Of a stretch of 64,000 bases of DNA, positions 35,775 through 45,916 are shown one piece after another. Numbering within the stretch: the first letter of the stretch is position 1; each line of letters begins with the position of its first letter. The stretch is from Psychrobacter sp. M13. GTDB taxonomy: Bacteria; Pseudomonadota; Gammaproteobacteria; Pseudomonadales; Moraxellaceae. Both the position numbers and the translations under genes were made by a program. A model generated the notes under the pieces. The model worked only from the letters and a program-made list of their open reading frames with translations. It ran no database searches and was not told the origin of the DNA. The stretch spans positions 2,108,001-2,172,000 of the forward strand of contig NZ_CP132194.1 in assembly GCF_030718935.1 (NCBI RefSeq). The letters are read 5' to 3'.

Positions 35775-38700
35775 TTATTCTATGGTTTGCTCCTGATTGT
35801 TAGCATTGCTACCAGCATTATCATCGAGCGCAAATGCTGTCTCTAGCGTTTTATTATCGTAGCTCAATACTTGCTGGACTTGCTGAGCTATTAATACAGT
35901 CTTAGGTACGTTTGAGCCACTATGCGCCAGCCACGTTGTCTGCATTGTATTGCTAATATTGTCAGTGCTATTTATCGCACCGCTTGCGCTAACTAATGAT
36001 GTATCTACTGTACATAATAGTGACCATAATTGCCAAAGCCGCTGATGAGTGGATGCATCTAGCACTAGACGCGATTGATTCGTTATAGCTTGTGGATTTG
36101 CTAATGGACTAGCATCTGTTCGGCTATCAATGTTATCGGTATTTGACACACTAGCGTCCGTTAAGTGCTGACTTATTAGTACAGGTGACTGCAAAGGATC
36201 AGCCGCGTTGTATTGTAAAATAAGAATAGGCTGGTCACTTTTTATAGCTAAGCTACAATCCCAAACACTAGCATCATCTATAGTGCTCCAACCCGTTAGC
36301 GCTTGTATTTTTAATTTACTATCTCCTGACTGCCAAGTTTTATCTGCTATGCACTCCTGCATGCTAATCGAGGGCTTTTCGTCATTATTCAAACCATTTG
36401 CAACATGAATTTTACCTGCTTGCCAATAGTGCTTAGTAGGTAGATGTTGGCTTAATTGCATAGCGGTTTCAGCCAACAATGTAGCGTCCGTTTGCACGAC
36501 TATACCCTCTAAGCGTTTGATCGTTAGTGTGCCTAATTGCTGCTCCAATATAGCGGCAAGCTTATCTGCGCTTAGTGTACTTGCCATAGTACGCGTGTCT
36601 TTAGGTCTGTGATCGGCTAAAATTAGCCAACTGATACTTTGTGGCTTTGCTTTATTATCATTAGAAACGGTGTCGACAGGATATTGCATAACAGCAGCGC
36701 TTATATAACTATCGTTGGTCGGTAACACATATAACGTCGGCGTAAAGGTTATTGCTTGTTGATTGGCGTAGACGGTCATTATTAGCAAGCTAAGCGGTGG
36801 TAATGCCAGCCAACGACTGAGCAGTCCGCGTGGTAGCAGCCAAGGTATCAGCACTAGTCCTGCCATTATTAATATAGCGCTATTGACTGGGGTATAGAGC
36901 CAAGCTTTACTCAGCGCTGGCATACTGGTAAGCCAAATTATCAGCTCATGTAAGCTACTAACTAAGCTAATCACCAGCGCCCACAGACTTGTGGCAATAC
37001 TAGGCGCTATCAGATAACACAGCCCTGCCAGTAGATTGAGTGGGACGATAACCCAGCCAAACAGCCCAATAGCGAACAGATTAATGACTAAGCCCCATAA
37101 TGAAGCTTTGCCAAATAGCATTAAGGTAATCGGCAATAACGCTATAAATAACCAACATTGCAGCTTAAATAAGCGCTTAAAACTGACGTAAGCTTTAGCA
37201 AAATTACTATCTATCAAACCCTGCGGTTGCCTAGCTTTAAGGTCAGATTGCATATGACCCTGACTATCTTTATCGTTAAGACTAGCGTCATACTTTAGGA
37301 TTAGCGCTACTGCGACAAAAGATAACCAATAGCCCGCTTGCCATAGCACGTAAGGATCAATCCATGCCATTATTACTGCAAGCGCTAGCAATACCCGCAT
37401 AGTACTCACAGGTAATAGAGTCAGACGCATAGCACCAATAGCTAAGAGCATCCATGCAGTACGGGCGGCGGGTACATCAAAGCCTGTAAATAGTGCATAA
37501 ACAAAAGCGGCGCTGATCATCACTACCCAACGCAATTGCCAGCGTGGTACATAACGATATAAGGTTGGAAAATATTTATCAAAAATTAATACCGCTAGCG
37601 CCGCCATGATAATCGCTAAAAATAAAACATGAGTACCCGAAATAGCCAGCAGATGCGAGATGCCTGCCAGCTGATATAAGTCTTTAGTTTCGCGATTAAT
37701 TAGGCTTCGATCACCAGTCAATAAGCTTAGAGTGACCGCACGAGCTTGCTGCTGATCAGGCGTAAATGATGACCAGTCTTGATAAAATGTCTGTCGTAAT
37801 TGCCAGCGTCCTTGATCAATACGCGTGCGAATACGCTTAAGATAAGAGTCTGCAGAGGATAAGTTTTTAAGCACTGTGTTGCTTTCGTCAACACTATTAC
37901 CAAATGGCTTACCAACACTTAGTATAGTGGCGGCCCCATCGATATGCCGAGCCCGTAGCCAGCGATAACTATCAAAGCCTGTTGGATTATTGATAGCGTC
38001 TTGCGAGCTGGCAAGCGGTGCTAGGCTCATACTCATTAGTACTTGATCGCCTGGTTGTAGAGTATTGAGGGAGTCAAAGTTGCTAAAGTCAGTAGATTTT
38101 TTGGGATAAGCGCTGAGTAAAATACGATGTTTTGACAGTGATGCGATATTGTTTTGGCTATTGCTATTTTGACTGCTATTACTATCATCGCTACTTCTAG
38201 CCAGCACTTGCTCAAGTGTTAGACGGTTCAAATCCTGCGCACTAAGTTCAGCTATTAGGGGCGCTATATAGCTAACGGTTGCAACCTGTCGATAGCCACT
38301 GTTATTAGCTGGGTCGTAAACACTATCGCTTATGCCCTCGATTGTGACTAGCGCTTGTACTCGCATAGCATTAGTCACTTTTGTATCTTCTGCTTGGCTA
38401 TGGCTGTGCAGAACTTGCAAGCCGCTACCGACAACGAGTAGTAATGCCAGCAAAGCCATTAGTGGATAACACAGAATACGAGACAGTGACTTTATGAGTG
38501 CTGGATTTTGAGAAGATGTTTTAGTTAAGATGGATTGCTTTTTGCCAGTTAATTGATCGACAGCTTGTACATTTATCTTGTCACTAGAAACTATACGCCA
38601 TTTGCACCATTGACTGATGAATAGTAAAATCATCGCAATAACGATTAAAAAAGGCCAAATAGTAAAGTAAGCCGACGCCTCAGAGAATGGACTCATGGGC

Positions 38701-38792
38701 AATACTGAGTCGCCTGTAACAGCTAGTGTCGCCATCATCAGCACCAGAATAAGGATGCTCAGTAACCAGTACACTAGCGGCCCCCTTGACAT
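35775..38792 (-). CDS. comEC: ComEC/Rec2 DNA-uptake channel
   Basis: Large polytopic membrane protein of 1005 aa that carries single-stranded DNA across the inner membrane in natural transformation. It shows N-terminal helices, a DUF4131-like periplasmic domain, and the competence domain with LLTGDRSLINRET and LAGISHLLAISGTH (about 360-390). The C-terminal 330 residues occupy the place of the metallo-beta-lactamase domain but I see no HxHxDH motif. The region is rich in Ser, Thr, Asp and Asn and looks diverged. It is divergent from the DUF2062 gene. Confidence 0.92.
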   Translation of the reverse strand: MSRGPLVYWLLSILILVLMMATLAVTGDSVLPMSPFSEASAYFTIWPFLIVIAMILLFISQWCKWRIVSSDKINVQAVDQLTGKKQSILTKTSSQNPALIKSLSRILCYPLMALLALLLVVGSGLQVLHSHSQAEDTKVTNAMRVQALVTIEGISDSVYDPANNSGYRQVATVSYIAPLIAELSAQDLNRLTLEQVLARSSDDSNSSQNSNSQNNIASLSKHRILLSAYPKKSTDFSNFDSLNTLQPGDQVLMSMSLAPLASSQDAINNPTGFDSYRWLRARHIDGAATILSVGKPFGNSVDESNTVLKNLSSADSYLKRIRTRIDQGRWQLRQTFYQDWSSFTPDQQQARAVTLSLLTGDRSLINRETKDLYQLAGISHLLAISGTHVLFLAIIMAALAVLIFDKYFPTLYRYVPRWQLRWVVMISAAFVYALFTGFDVPAARTAWMLLAIGAMRLTLLPVSTMRVLLALAVIMAWIDPYVLWQAGYWLSFVAVALILKYDASLNDKDSQGHMQSDLKARQPQGLIDSNFAKAYVSFKRLFKLQCWLFIALLPITLMLFGKASLWGLVINLFAIGLFGWVIVPLNLLAGLCYLIAPSIATSLWALVISLVSSLHELIIWLTSMPALSKAWLYTPVNSAILIMAGLVLIPWLLPRGLLSRWLALPPLSLLIMTVYANQQAITFTPTLYVLPTNDSYISAAVMQYPVDTVSNDNKAKPQSISWLILADHRPKDTRTMASTLSADKLAAILEQQLGTLTIKRLEGIVVQTDATLLAETAMQLSQHLPTKHYWQAGKIHVANGLNNDEKPSISMQECIADKTWQSGDSKLKIQALTGWSTIDDASVWDCSLAIKSDQPILILQYNAADPLQSPVLISQHLTDASVSNTDNIDSRTDASPLANPQAITNQSRLVLDASTHQRLWQLWSLLCTVDTSLVSASGAINSTDNISNTMQTTWLAHSGSNVPKTVLIAQQVQQVLSYDNKTLETAFALDDNAGSNANNQEQTIE

Positions 38793-38975
38793 AAGCTGTA
38801 GTCATAGCAATTGTATTTATATTACCCTATACTGATTAAGATTGTTGCCACGAATAAACCTTACAGTACCTCTATTTTTTTGTATACCCTATTCATTTCG
38901 ACTATCTTTTTTAAATCATTTTAGACATGATCTACTTAGAGTAGTGCACTATGGACAATAATTAAAGGCAAGACT

Positions 38976-39554
38976 GTGCCCAAAAAACAGCTTAAAAATC
39001 TGCTGCCCACGCCTGAAAAGATTCTTGAGAGTCGTAGCCTAAAATTTTTTGCCCCGCATTTAAAAGATGCCAGATTATGGCAGTTCAATCGTCACAGCTT
39101 GAATAAAGCCGTCTATATTGGGGTACTCAGCGCTTTTTTCCCTTTGCCAGGACAGATGTTACTGGCCTTGATAGGTGCGTTGATTTTCCGAGCTAACGTG
39201 CCAATGGCACTTGGACTGACTTGGATTACCAATCCACTTACTACCCTGCCTATATTTTATGCAGGTTATTGTATAGGGGCAAAGATTCTAGATGTGCCGA
39301 TGATCAGCCTGAGGCTGATTGGGCGGATGATTACTGACTTTAGCTTATGGATTATAGCAGGTGGCGCCAACCCTTTTGTCACTTATAAAGGTGTGGTATC
39401 GCTCGGCGCTTTTTGCTTGGGGCTGACGCTATTAGCTATTGTCAGTAGTGTGATTTGCGGCTTAGCATTTAAGGCTATCTGGCGATATAAGACAGTGGTT
39501 AGCTGGCAAAAACGGCCACAAAATCTAGCCAAAAAGCGTAAGTTAGATCAATAA
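38976..39554 (+). CDS. DUF2062 membrane protein
   Basis: Protein of 192 aa of the DUF2062 family, with the typical opening (RLWQFNRHSLNKAVYIGVL-like stretch) and FFPLPGQMLLALIGALIFRANVP in which a proline-rich turn joins two helices, followed by TWITNPLTTLPIFYAGYCIG. Family members are inner-membrane proteins of unknown biochemical role. The start is GTG 38976 with AAAGG nine bases upstream. It ends in a strong bidirectional terminator shared with lolD. Confidence 0.88.
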   Translation: MPKKQLKNLLPTPEKILESRSLKFFAPHLKDARLWQFNRHSLNKAVYIGVLSAFFPLPGQMLLALIGALIFRANVPMALGLTWITNPLTTLPIFYAGYCIGAKILDVPMISLRLIGRMITDFSLWIIAGGANPFVTYKGVVSLGAFCLGLTLLAIVSSVICGLAFKAIWRYKTVVSWQKRPQNLAKKRKLDQ

Positions 39555-39603
39555 AAACCAGCCTCTTAGGAATATAAATTACTATTCCTAAGAGGCTGGT
39601 TTT
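39554..39603. terminator. Strong bidirectional terminator
   Basis: A perfect 20-bp inverted repeat (arms 39554-39573 and 39584-39603) with a 10-base loop. The arms start AAAACC and end GGTTTT, so T runs are present on both strands. It lies between the converging DUF2062 and lolD genes. Confidence 0.92.
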
Positions 39604-39653
39604 ATCTACAGAAAACATTTGGCATTAATCAAATTAAAAACTACTAATCAAAC

Positions 39654-40334
39654 CTAATACTCTTCCCAATGACCATTACGTAGTAATAGCTGACGATCGG
39701 CCAAAGCGGCTAGACTACGATCGTGAGTGACCATGAGTAATGCTGTCTGCATCGTGCTTTGCAGCTCAGATAACATCCCAAATACACTTTGGGCATTATC
39801 ATAATCCAAATTACCCGTAGGCTCGTCCGCTAATATAAGCGAGGGTTTTGTCACCAAAGCGCGTGCAATCGCCACCCGCTGACGCTCACCACCTGATAAC
39901 TCACCTGGCCTGTGCTGCAAGCGATGACCTAATCCTACGTTTTCTAGAATCTCGACCGCCTGCGCACGTGCCTCAGTGGTCGACACTTTTGGGCGCATAA
40001 GCAGTGGCATCGCTACGTTTTCTATCGCTGTAAACTCAGCTAATAGATGATGGAACTGATAAATAAAGCCTAAATGCTGATTACGCATTGCACCGCGTTC
40101 AGTCTCATTCATATGATTGAGACATTTGCCATGTAGCCAGACTTCACCGCTTGTTGGTGTATCGAGTCCACCAAGTAAATGCAACAGAGTACTCTTGCCT
40201 GATCCGCTAGTACCGACAATAGCAACACGCTCGCCAGGATTTATTGATAAATCTAGACCTGTCAATACTTGAGTGCGCACCGCACCCTCATCGTATATCT
40301 TACTAATATTAGTCGCTGTCAAAATAGCAGACAT
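39654..40334 (-). CDS. lolD: Lipoprotein-releasing ABC ATPase LolD
   Basis: ATPase of 226 aa powering release of lipoproteins from the inner membrane to LolA. It has Walker [17 protein letters not shown], the Q-loop region [12 protein letters not shown], signature [15 protein letters not shown] and Walker [14 protein letters not shown] chose ATG 40334; an adjacent in-frame GTG lies one codon earlier, both behind AAGGGA. The permease gene lies 74 bp upstream on the same strand. Confidence 0.95.
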   Translation of the reverse strand: MSAILTATNISKIYDEGAVRTQVLTGLDLSINPGERVAIVGTSGSGKSTLLHLLGGLDTPTSGEVWLHGKCLNHMNETERGAMRNQHLGFIYQFHHLLAEFTAIENVAMPLLMRPKVSTTEARAQAVEILENVGLGHRLQHRPGELSGGERQRVAIARALVTKPSLILADEPTGNLDYDNAQSVFGMLSELQSTMQTALLMVTHDRSLAALADRQLLLRNGHWEEY

Positions 40335-40408
40335 CACGTTTCCCTTTTATTGATACTACTCGTGGACTTATTATTGAACTATCTACTCACTCGCTACTTA
40401 CCCACTAC

Positions 40409-41644
40409 TTACTCGTAACGTAGCGTTTGCGCGGGTTGAATCTTAGCGGCCCTGCGTGCTGGATAAATGGTCGCCAAAAAGCTTAGTACGAATGAAGCGC
40501 CCGTAATCAAGATCACATCAGTTAAACGCAGCTGTGAAGGTAGATAATTAATAAAGTAGGCATCAAATAGATTCAAACCAAAAGTTTGGTTAATAAAGCC
40601 CAAGATATCACTGACCGTTAGAGCAAAGATAATACCTAGAATAGTCCCTGCAATGGTACCGATGAAGCCGATAACCACGCCTTGCACCATAAATATGTGA
40701 GTGATCAAGCGCGGAGAGGCACCAAAGGTCTTTAGGATAGCGATATCAGCTTTTTTATCCGTGACTAGCATCACTAAGCTTGAAACAATGTTAAATGCCG
40801 CCACTAAAATAATTAAGAAAAGGAGCAGGCCAACCATCGCTTTCTCCATTTGTATCGCACCAAATAGATTGCCATGAGTTTGTGTCCAATCATTAGGATA
40901 AAGCTGATCGGGTGCTATAGCTGCTGCTTTTTGCGCCGCTATTGGCGCAGTAAAAATATCATCTAGCTTGAGACGGATACCTTGTGCGCCTTCAGGTAGG
41001 CGTAATAATTTAGCAGCATCACCCATCGGGATAAAGGCCATTAGACTATCGACCTCTGGACTAATGCTAAATACACCCGTCAAAGTAAAACGCTTAAAGC
41101 GCGGGATAACGCCTGCGGGTGACGGTGATGCTTCTGGTAATACCAACGTCACTTTGTCACCGATACGAAGACCGAGCGACTGGACCATCTCTTCACCTAA
41201 CACGATGCTAAAGTCGCCACTCTTTAAGGTATCAATGCTACCCTCAGTCATATGATTGTTGATGATTGAGACATTTTTTTCGTATTCAGGATCGACGCCG
41301 GTAACCATAATACCAGCGACTTGACCGTTGGATGTCAGCATACCTTGCAGTTGAATAAAAGGCGCAACCGCTACGACTTCTGGATCTTTTTTGATCTCAT
41401 CCGCTAGCTGCTGCCAATCACCGACAACCTCAGTTGAGATAACCGTCGCTTGCGGCACCATACCCAAAATACGGGTTTTAAGCTCACGATCAAAGCCATT
41501 CATCACTGACAATACTGTGATTAAAACCGCAACCCCAAGGGTTAGGCCGATCATTGAGATTAAAGATATAAAGGAGATAAAACGGTTACTGCGCTCGGCT
41601 CGAGTATAACGTAAACCAATAAACAGGGCTAAAGGACGAAACAT
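40409..41644 (-). CDS. lolC: Lipoprotein-releasing permease, LolC/LolE (LolF) type
   Basis: FtsX-like inner-membrane permease of 411 aa with one N-terminal helix (about 27-49), a large periplasmic MacB-like domain (GMVPQATVIS to residue about 245) and three C-terminal helices. The conserved NRFISFISLISMIGLTLGVA and FGASPRLITHIFMVQG segments are seen. Only one permease is next to lolD, whereas E. coli has lolC and lolE. This fits the LolF arrangement known from other Moraxellaceae, though a second gene elsewhere is possible. The start is ATG 41644 (AAGAG upstream), not the longer TTG frame. Confidence 0.92.
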   Translation of the reverse strand: MFRPLALFIGLRYTRAERSNRFISFISLISMIGLTLGVAVLITVLSVMNGFDRELKTRILGMVPQATVISTEVVGDWQQLADEIKKDPEVVAVAPFIQLQGMLTSNGQVAGIMVTGVDPEYEKNVSIINNHMTEGSIDTLKSGDFSIVLGEEMVQSLGLRIGDKVTLVLPEASPSPAGVIPRFKRFTLTGVFSISPEVDSLMAFIPMGDAAKLLRLPEGAQGIRLKLDDIFTAPIAAQKAAAIAPDQLYPNDWTQTHGNLFGAIQMEKAMVGLLLFLIILVAAFNIVSSLVMLVTDKKADIAILKTFGASPRLITHIFMVQGVVIGFIGTIAGTILGIIFALTVSDILGFINQTFGLNLFDAYFINYLPSQLRLTDVILITGASFVLSFLATIYPARRAAKIQPAQTLRYE

Positions 41645-42044
41645 AGTTAAACTCTTTATCTTATCTAAGATTATCAATATAAAGCCATTAAGCTCTATTT
41701 GACTCTTAGATATGGTTTTAGACAGACTGATGACTAATACTGTTGTTTTTACCTTTTTATCATTGTTAGCTGAGAGCTAACTCTCATCGATAATGGCAAA
41801 AAAGGAGATAGTTTGACACAATTTAGTCAAAATGTACTATTGAATATGCTATTACCTTCTAAAAACCATGACTAATTTTTAAAAGGGTAACCAGCTTTGT
41901 TATTATTTTTTATGCAGGACTTGCTATTGCTGGTCACTATACCTATATATTATACGCAAAGGCGAATTGTCATTAACCCACCAGTATTGTTTGTTGAGCG
42001 TTTTGCATCCAGACGATACCGCTGACTTAATTTTGAGTATTTTC
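41645..42044. other. Divergent intergenic region
   Basis: This 400-bp space between lolC and the 330-aa gene has no gene that I can support. It has two overlapping small dyads at 41765-41785 (GTTAGCT/AGCTAAC and TGAGAG/CTCTCA) which are mutually exclusive as hairpins. An open frame continues upstream of the 330-aa gene to TTG 41967 but lacks a ribosome binding site. Confidence 0.35.
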
Positions 42045-43037
42045 ATGACTACCAATTATCATTATAAAATTCTACAGGCTCCAACCAAAATCACTTTAAC
42101 CAATGCCCAAACGGCAGGTCACGCTGATCACTGGCGTATCTTAACTGATGATATGAGCCAAGATGTACCTGAATGGTTACAGCAGATGATCACCAAAGCC
42201 ACAATGCCCAAAGGCCTTAATGATAACGTTACCGCGCAAGATAGTTGCCTGTTACTCTCTGAGGATCAGCCCTGTCATATCAATCAAGTATTGGCGATGA
42301 AAGATGGCAAGCCTGAGCGCTTCATCAATGCTTATCCCTGTGTTGACGGGCCTTATGGTCTCAATTGTAAGATTGAACGTATGATTGTCAATGACAATAC
42401 TCATGATGCAGTACTGCGCCTGCGAACTGCGGATGGCAGCATTATTTATGCTTTTGATCAACTTCATACTGCTAACCGTCATCTTTATCAGCAAGGTCAA
42501 TCCTACTTTGTCAATTTTAGTGCTTGGGCGCATGAGATTAGCATCAGTGAGCAAGATGAAGTCATCATGGTTGAGGATGCTGAAGCCATTCGCTATCATC
42601 GAGCCTTTAACGATATTGTAGCCGCTAATAACGGTCAAGTACCCACTGATATCCAGGAGCAAATCGCCAAATGGCAGCCAACAACTAAAGAGCAAATGGA
42701 GCCAGTAGAAATCAACTTAGGTCATATGTGCGCTTATTTATTTGGTGATACTTTAGGTCAAGAGGATGAGGCTTGGTGCCAAGGACAAGTATTAGGTAAG
42801 CAAGAAACGATGTTTAATGGTACGAATGTTATTTTGTTTGATGTGGTTATTCTGCGTGAGCAAGACTCTGATCCTTTCGTTGTACGTATTGCTGCACCTA
42901 GTAATGCACAGACAAAAGCTATTAAAGTGCTCAATTACATACAAGCTAATATCTGGTTGCAAGCCGCTATCTATAAAGAAAACCAAAATAGCAGTAACAC
43001 TAAAATCCAGATACAAACTCAACCGCAAGCCAGTTGA
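42045..43037 (+). CDS. Unrecognised cytosolic protein (330 aa)
   Basis: I do not recognise a family. The protein is soluble with no signal peptide or membrane segment. It holds an odd set of Cys residues (QDSCLLL, QPCHIN, YPCVDGPYGLNCK, HMCAYLF, AWCQGQ). The C-terminal 20 residues are a Gln/Asn/Thr-rich tail. The start is ATG 42045 without a clear ribosome binding site. A terminator follows. Its position between lol genes and an SCP2-like gene gives no functional clue. Confidence 0.65.
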   Translation: MTTNYHYKILQAPTKITLTNAQTAGHADHWRILTDDMSQDVPEWLQQMITKATMPKGLNDNVTAQDSCLLLSEDQPCHINQVLAMKDGKPERFINAYPCVDGPYGLNCKIERMIVNDNTHDAVLRLRTADGSIIYAFDQLHTANRHLYQQGQSYFVNFSAWAHEISISEQDEVIMVEDAEAIRYHRAFNDIVAANNGQVPTDIQEQIAKWQPTTKEQMEPVEINLGHMCAYLFGDTLGQEDEAWCQGQVLGKQETMFNGTNVILFDVVILREQDSDPFVVRIAAPSNAQTKAIKVLNYIQANIWLQAAIYKENQNSSNTKIQIQTQPQAS

Positions 43038-43101
43038 TATGAATCTGCTGATATAAATCAGCCGACATAACCTTAATAGTTTATATCGCTATCACCTACA
43101 A

Positions 43102-43130
43102 AAAAGCCCTTAACTGAGTTAAGGGCTTTT
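43102..43130. terminator. Terminator after 330-aa gene
   Basis: Perfect 13-bp stem (AAAAGCCCTTAAC, arms 43102-43114 and 43118-43130) with a 3-base loop, ending in TTTT. It is symmetric and serves both the 330-aa gene and the converging SCP2-like gene. Confidence 0.88.
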
Positions 43131-43167
43131 GCTTATCTTGATATTATCTAAGCTAAATAATAGCTCA

Positions 43168-43557
43168 CTAAGCCAGCGTTGTACCCGCTTTAATACGCTT
43201 AAATAGCTCTTTTTGCTCAGTGCTAGGACGTGCGGTTTGCAATGCCATCAACTGTGACATATCACCTTCAACACGAATTTTACCACTCATAAAGGCGCCC
43301 ATAACTTCGTTCATATCAAAATCAGTAATGATAGACTGTAGGGTGCTACGATCTAATAATAATGTCGTCGTGGCTTTGTCATTTAAGCCTTTATGCAACA
43401 AACCATCAGCAAAATTGGCTTCGATATCTTGACCTTCATCAGCAACCTTTAGGTTAATTACCATATTCGCTAGCGCTGGTGGCAAGTTGAGCTCACCTGC
43501 TTCATTGCCAAATTGTTCCGCTTGTGCAAACCATGCATCTGTCAAAAAAATGGCCAT
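43168..43557 (-). CDS. SCP-2 sterol transfer family protein
   Basis: Small protein of 129 aa with an SCP2-like lipid-binding fold. ALANMVINLKV, TTLLLDRSTLQSII, MSGKIRVEGDMSQLMALQ and the C-terminal helix are typical of the bacterial stand-alone type. It probably binds a hydrophobic ligand; the ligand is unknown. I start at ATG 43557, because GAGGGGAT lies eight bases upstream; a TTG two codons earlier is less likely. Confidence 0.83.
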   Translation of the reverse strand: MAIFLTDAWFAQAEQFGNEAGELNLPPALANMVINLKVADEGQDIEANFADGLLHKGLNDKATTTLLLDRSTLQSIITDFDMNEVMGAFMSGKIRVEGDMSQLMALQTARPSTEQKELFKRIKAGTTLA

Positions 43558-44425
43558 ACTCAAATCCCCTCATAATAAAATAATGAACATAATAAAATAG
43601 TAAACGTCATGATTAAGGTTTGTAGATAAAACACCAAAAGCCTCAGTCATCTATAAGTATTATGGCTTGGAATCAGCAGAAGTAAAGACCATATATTGCA
43701 ATATAGACTAAATTGTAACAAAACCTCTTCATTTAATTAAGACTATCTTCGTAAACTAGTCACAAAATAGCACCTACTTGTAGTGAGAAATTCTAATTCC
43801 TTACGATTCATATTGATATATTGATTTATTTTGTTATTATAGCTTCCTATAATCTTGCAACACGCTTTAGATAAGCTATTCGAATCTATTGATATGCATA
43901 ATTCTAGATCAATGACAGTCAATTATTAAAAGCTATCAGTTAAAATATTTACCAAAGAGTTTGTATTTTCGCGCATGAGCTTGATGATATTTAATTATAA
44001 TTGCGTTACAATACCTTAAACAGAATCATAAGTTTTAACTAAACATTACGTAACTATTTTTTATAGTATTTTGTTTTAATTTTTTTGTCAGCCGCCGCTA
44101 GCTTATCTTTTAACTAACAATTCTATCATCAGATTATATAGTGTTAGTTTTATAAAGATTAACGCACCTTATCAACTTGTTTTGATTCTCAGAGACGGCA
44201 TTTTCTTATTATCCTAACCTTATTAATAATCCCACTATTTGCTAGCTATAGTCCTAGTTTGATAGCTAATAAGGTTACGATAATGATATTTGGCATTATT
44301 TTATACTGTGCATTTGTCGCTATAGAGCGTTTGTTATAAATTCTATCGAAAAGCGCTTATGTAAATACCTTATGTAAATTTTTGGTTATCACTGTTGATC
44401 ATTCAGGCTGTAAAGGAATCATCCA
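43558..44425. other. Long AT-rich region upstream of ccoN
   Basis: An 868-bp space without a supported gene. Features: a 10-bp dyad AACCTTATTA/TAATAAGGTT (44216-44225 with 44267-44276); an 11-bp direct repeat CTTATGTAAAT (44356-44366 and 44369-44379) about 50 bp before ccoN; and an 18-codon hydrophobic open frame at 44283-44339 behind AAGG. I looked for an ANR/FNR box (TTGAT-N4-ATCAA) and saw none that fits well. The length suggests complex control of the oxidase operon. Confidence 0.4.
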
Positions 44426-45907
44426 ATGAGTTTAAATAACACAGCAGTCGCCCCTGTTGACCGTGAGTATGAAATCACTATTGTTAGATTTTTTACTATC
44501 ATGGCTGTCGTCTGGGGCATCGTCGGCATGAGTCTTGGTGTGTTCCTTGCCTCACAATTGGCATGGCCAGCACTTAACTTTGACATTCCATGGCTGACAT
44601 TTAGTCGTTTAAGACCACTGCATACTAATGCGGTTATTTTTGCATTTGGTGGCTCTGCTCTATTCGCAACCTCTTATTACATTGTTCAACGTACCTGTAA
44701 GACTCGGCTATTTGCCCCTTATCTTGCTTGGTTTACCTTTTGGGGCTGGCAAGCGGTTATCGTAGCAGCTGTCATTACCTTGCCATTAGGTTTAACTTCA
44801 ACTAAAGAATACGCTGAGCTTGAATGGCCTATCGATATTTTGATTGCTTTGGTATGGATCTCTTATGCCATCGTATTCTTCGGTACACTTATCAAGCGTA
44901 AGACTTCGCATATCTATGTGGCTAACTGGTTCTTTGCAGCCTTTATTATTACCATTGCGTTGCTGCATATTGTAAACAGTATGGCGATTCCTGTTGGCGC
45001 GTTTAAGTCTTACTCACTGTTTGGCGGTGCAACTGATGCCATGGTGCAGTGGTGGTACGGGCATAACGCAGTAGGTTTTTATCTGACTGCCGCTTTCTTA
45101 GGGATGATGTATTACTTCGTTCCAGTACAGATTGGTCGTCCGATCTATTCTTACCGCTTGTCTATTGTGCATTTTTGGGCATTGATTGCTTCATATATGT
45201 GGGCTGGTGGTCACCATTTGCATTATTCAGCACTTCCTGATTGGACGCAGTCATTAGCAATGGTGTTCTCTATTATTCTATTTGCACCTTCTTGGGGTGG
45301 TATGATTAATGGCGTACTGACCTTGTCTGGTAGCTGGGATAAGCTTCGTACTGATCCGATTATTCGCTTTATGATTGTGGCTTTATCATTCTACGCAATG
45401 TCTACCTTTGAAGGACCAATGATGTCTATTAAGACGGTTAATGCGTTATCGCACAATACCGACTGGACAGTAGGTCACGTACACTCAGGGGCGCTTGGCT
45501 GGGTTGGTATGATAACTATCGGCTCGTTATACGTATTATTACCACGTATCTATAATAAGCCTAAGATGTATTCTATTAGCTTAATTACTACCCATTTTTG
45601 GTTAGCTACAGCTGGTACTATTTTCTACATTGTTTCTATGTGGATCTCAGGTATCGGTCAAGGCATGATGTGGCTGGCGACTAATCCTGATGGTACTTTG
45701 GTATATAGTTTTGTTGATACCGTTGAGTTCTCACATTTCCCGTATATTGGACGTGCTTTTGGTGGTCTATTATATGTATCAGGTATGTTTGTTATGGCTT
45801 ATAACGTTTATCGCACACTCAAAATGCCAGAGGGTAAGCCTGTAGATATCGCTGATCCAACGGATCATGAGCCTAGTGTTGATGAACCACGAACTGCTAA
45901 CGTATAA
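44426..45907 (+). CDS. ccoN: cbb3-type cytochrome c oxidase subunit I
   Basis: Catalytic heme-copper subunit of 493 aa with about twelve helices, reducing oxygen at high affinity. Metal ligands lie in [14 protein letters not shown] (heme b His), [12 protein letters not shown] (CuB His; the linked Tyr of this family lies on another helix), AGGHHLHYS (CuB His pair) and [11 protein letters not shown] (heme His pair). It starts with a good AAAGGAATC site and is first in the ccoNOQP operon. Confidence 0.97.
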   Translation: MSLNNTAVAPVDREYEITIVRFFTIMAVVWGIVGMSLGVFLASQLAWPALNFDIPWLTFSRLRPLHTNAVIFAFGGSALFATSYYIVQRTCKTRLFAPYLAWFTFWGWQAVIVAAVITLPLGLTSTKEYAELEWPIDILIALVWISYAIVFFGTLIKRKTSHIYVANWFFAAFIITIALLHIVNSMAIPVGAFKSYSLFGGATDAMVQWWYGHNAVGFYLTAAFLGMMYYFVPVQIGRPIYSYRLSIVHFWALIASYMWAGGHHLHYSALPDWTQSLAMVFSIILFAPSWGGMINGVLTLSGSWDKLRTDPIIRFMIVALSFYAMSTFEGPMMSIKTVNALSHNTDWTVGHVHSGALGWVGMITIGSLYVLLPRIYNKPKMYSISLITTHFWLATAGTIFYIVSMWISGIGQGMMWLATNPDGTLVYSFVDTVEFSHFPYIGRAFGGLLYVSGMFVMAYNVYRTLKMPEGKPVDIADPTDHEPSVDEPRTANV

Positions 45908-45916
45908 GGAGCGATC

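Noticed and set aside
43558..44425. ANR/FNR box upstream of ccoN
   Set aside because: Several TTGAT half-sites occur but none has ATCAA four bases further on.
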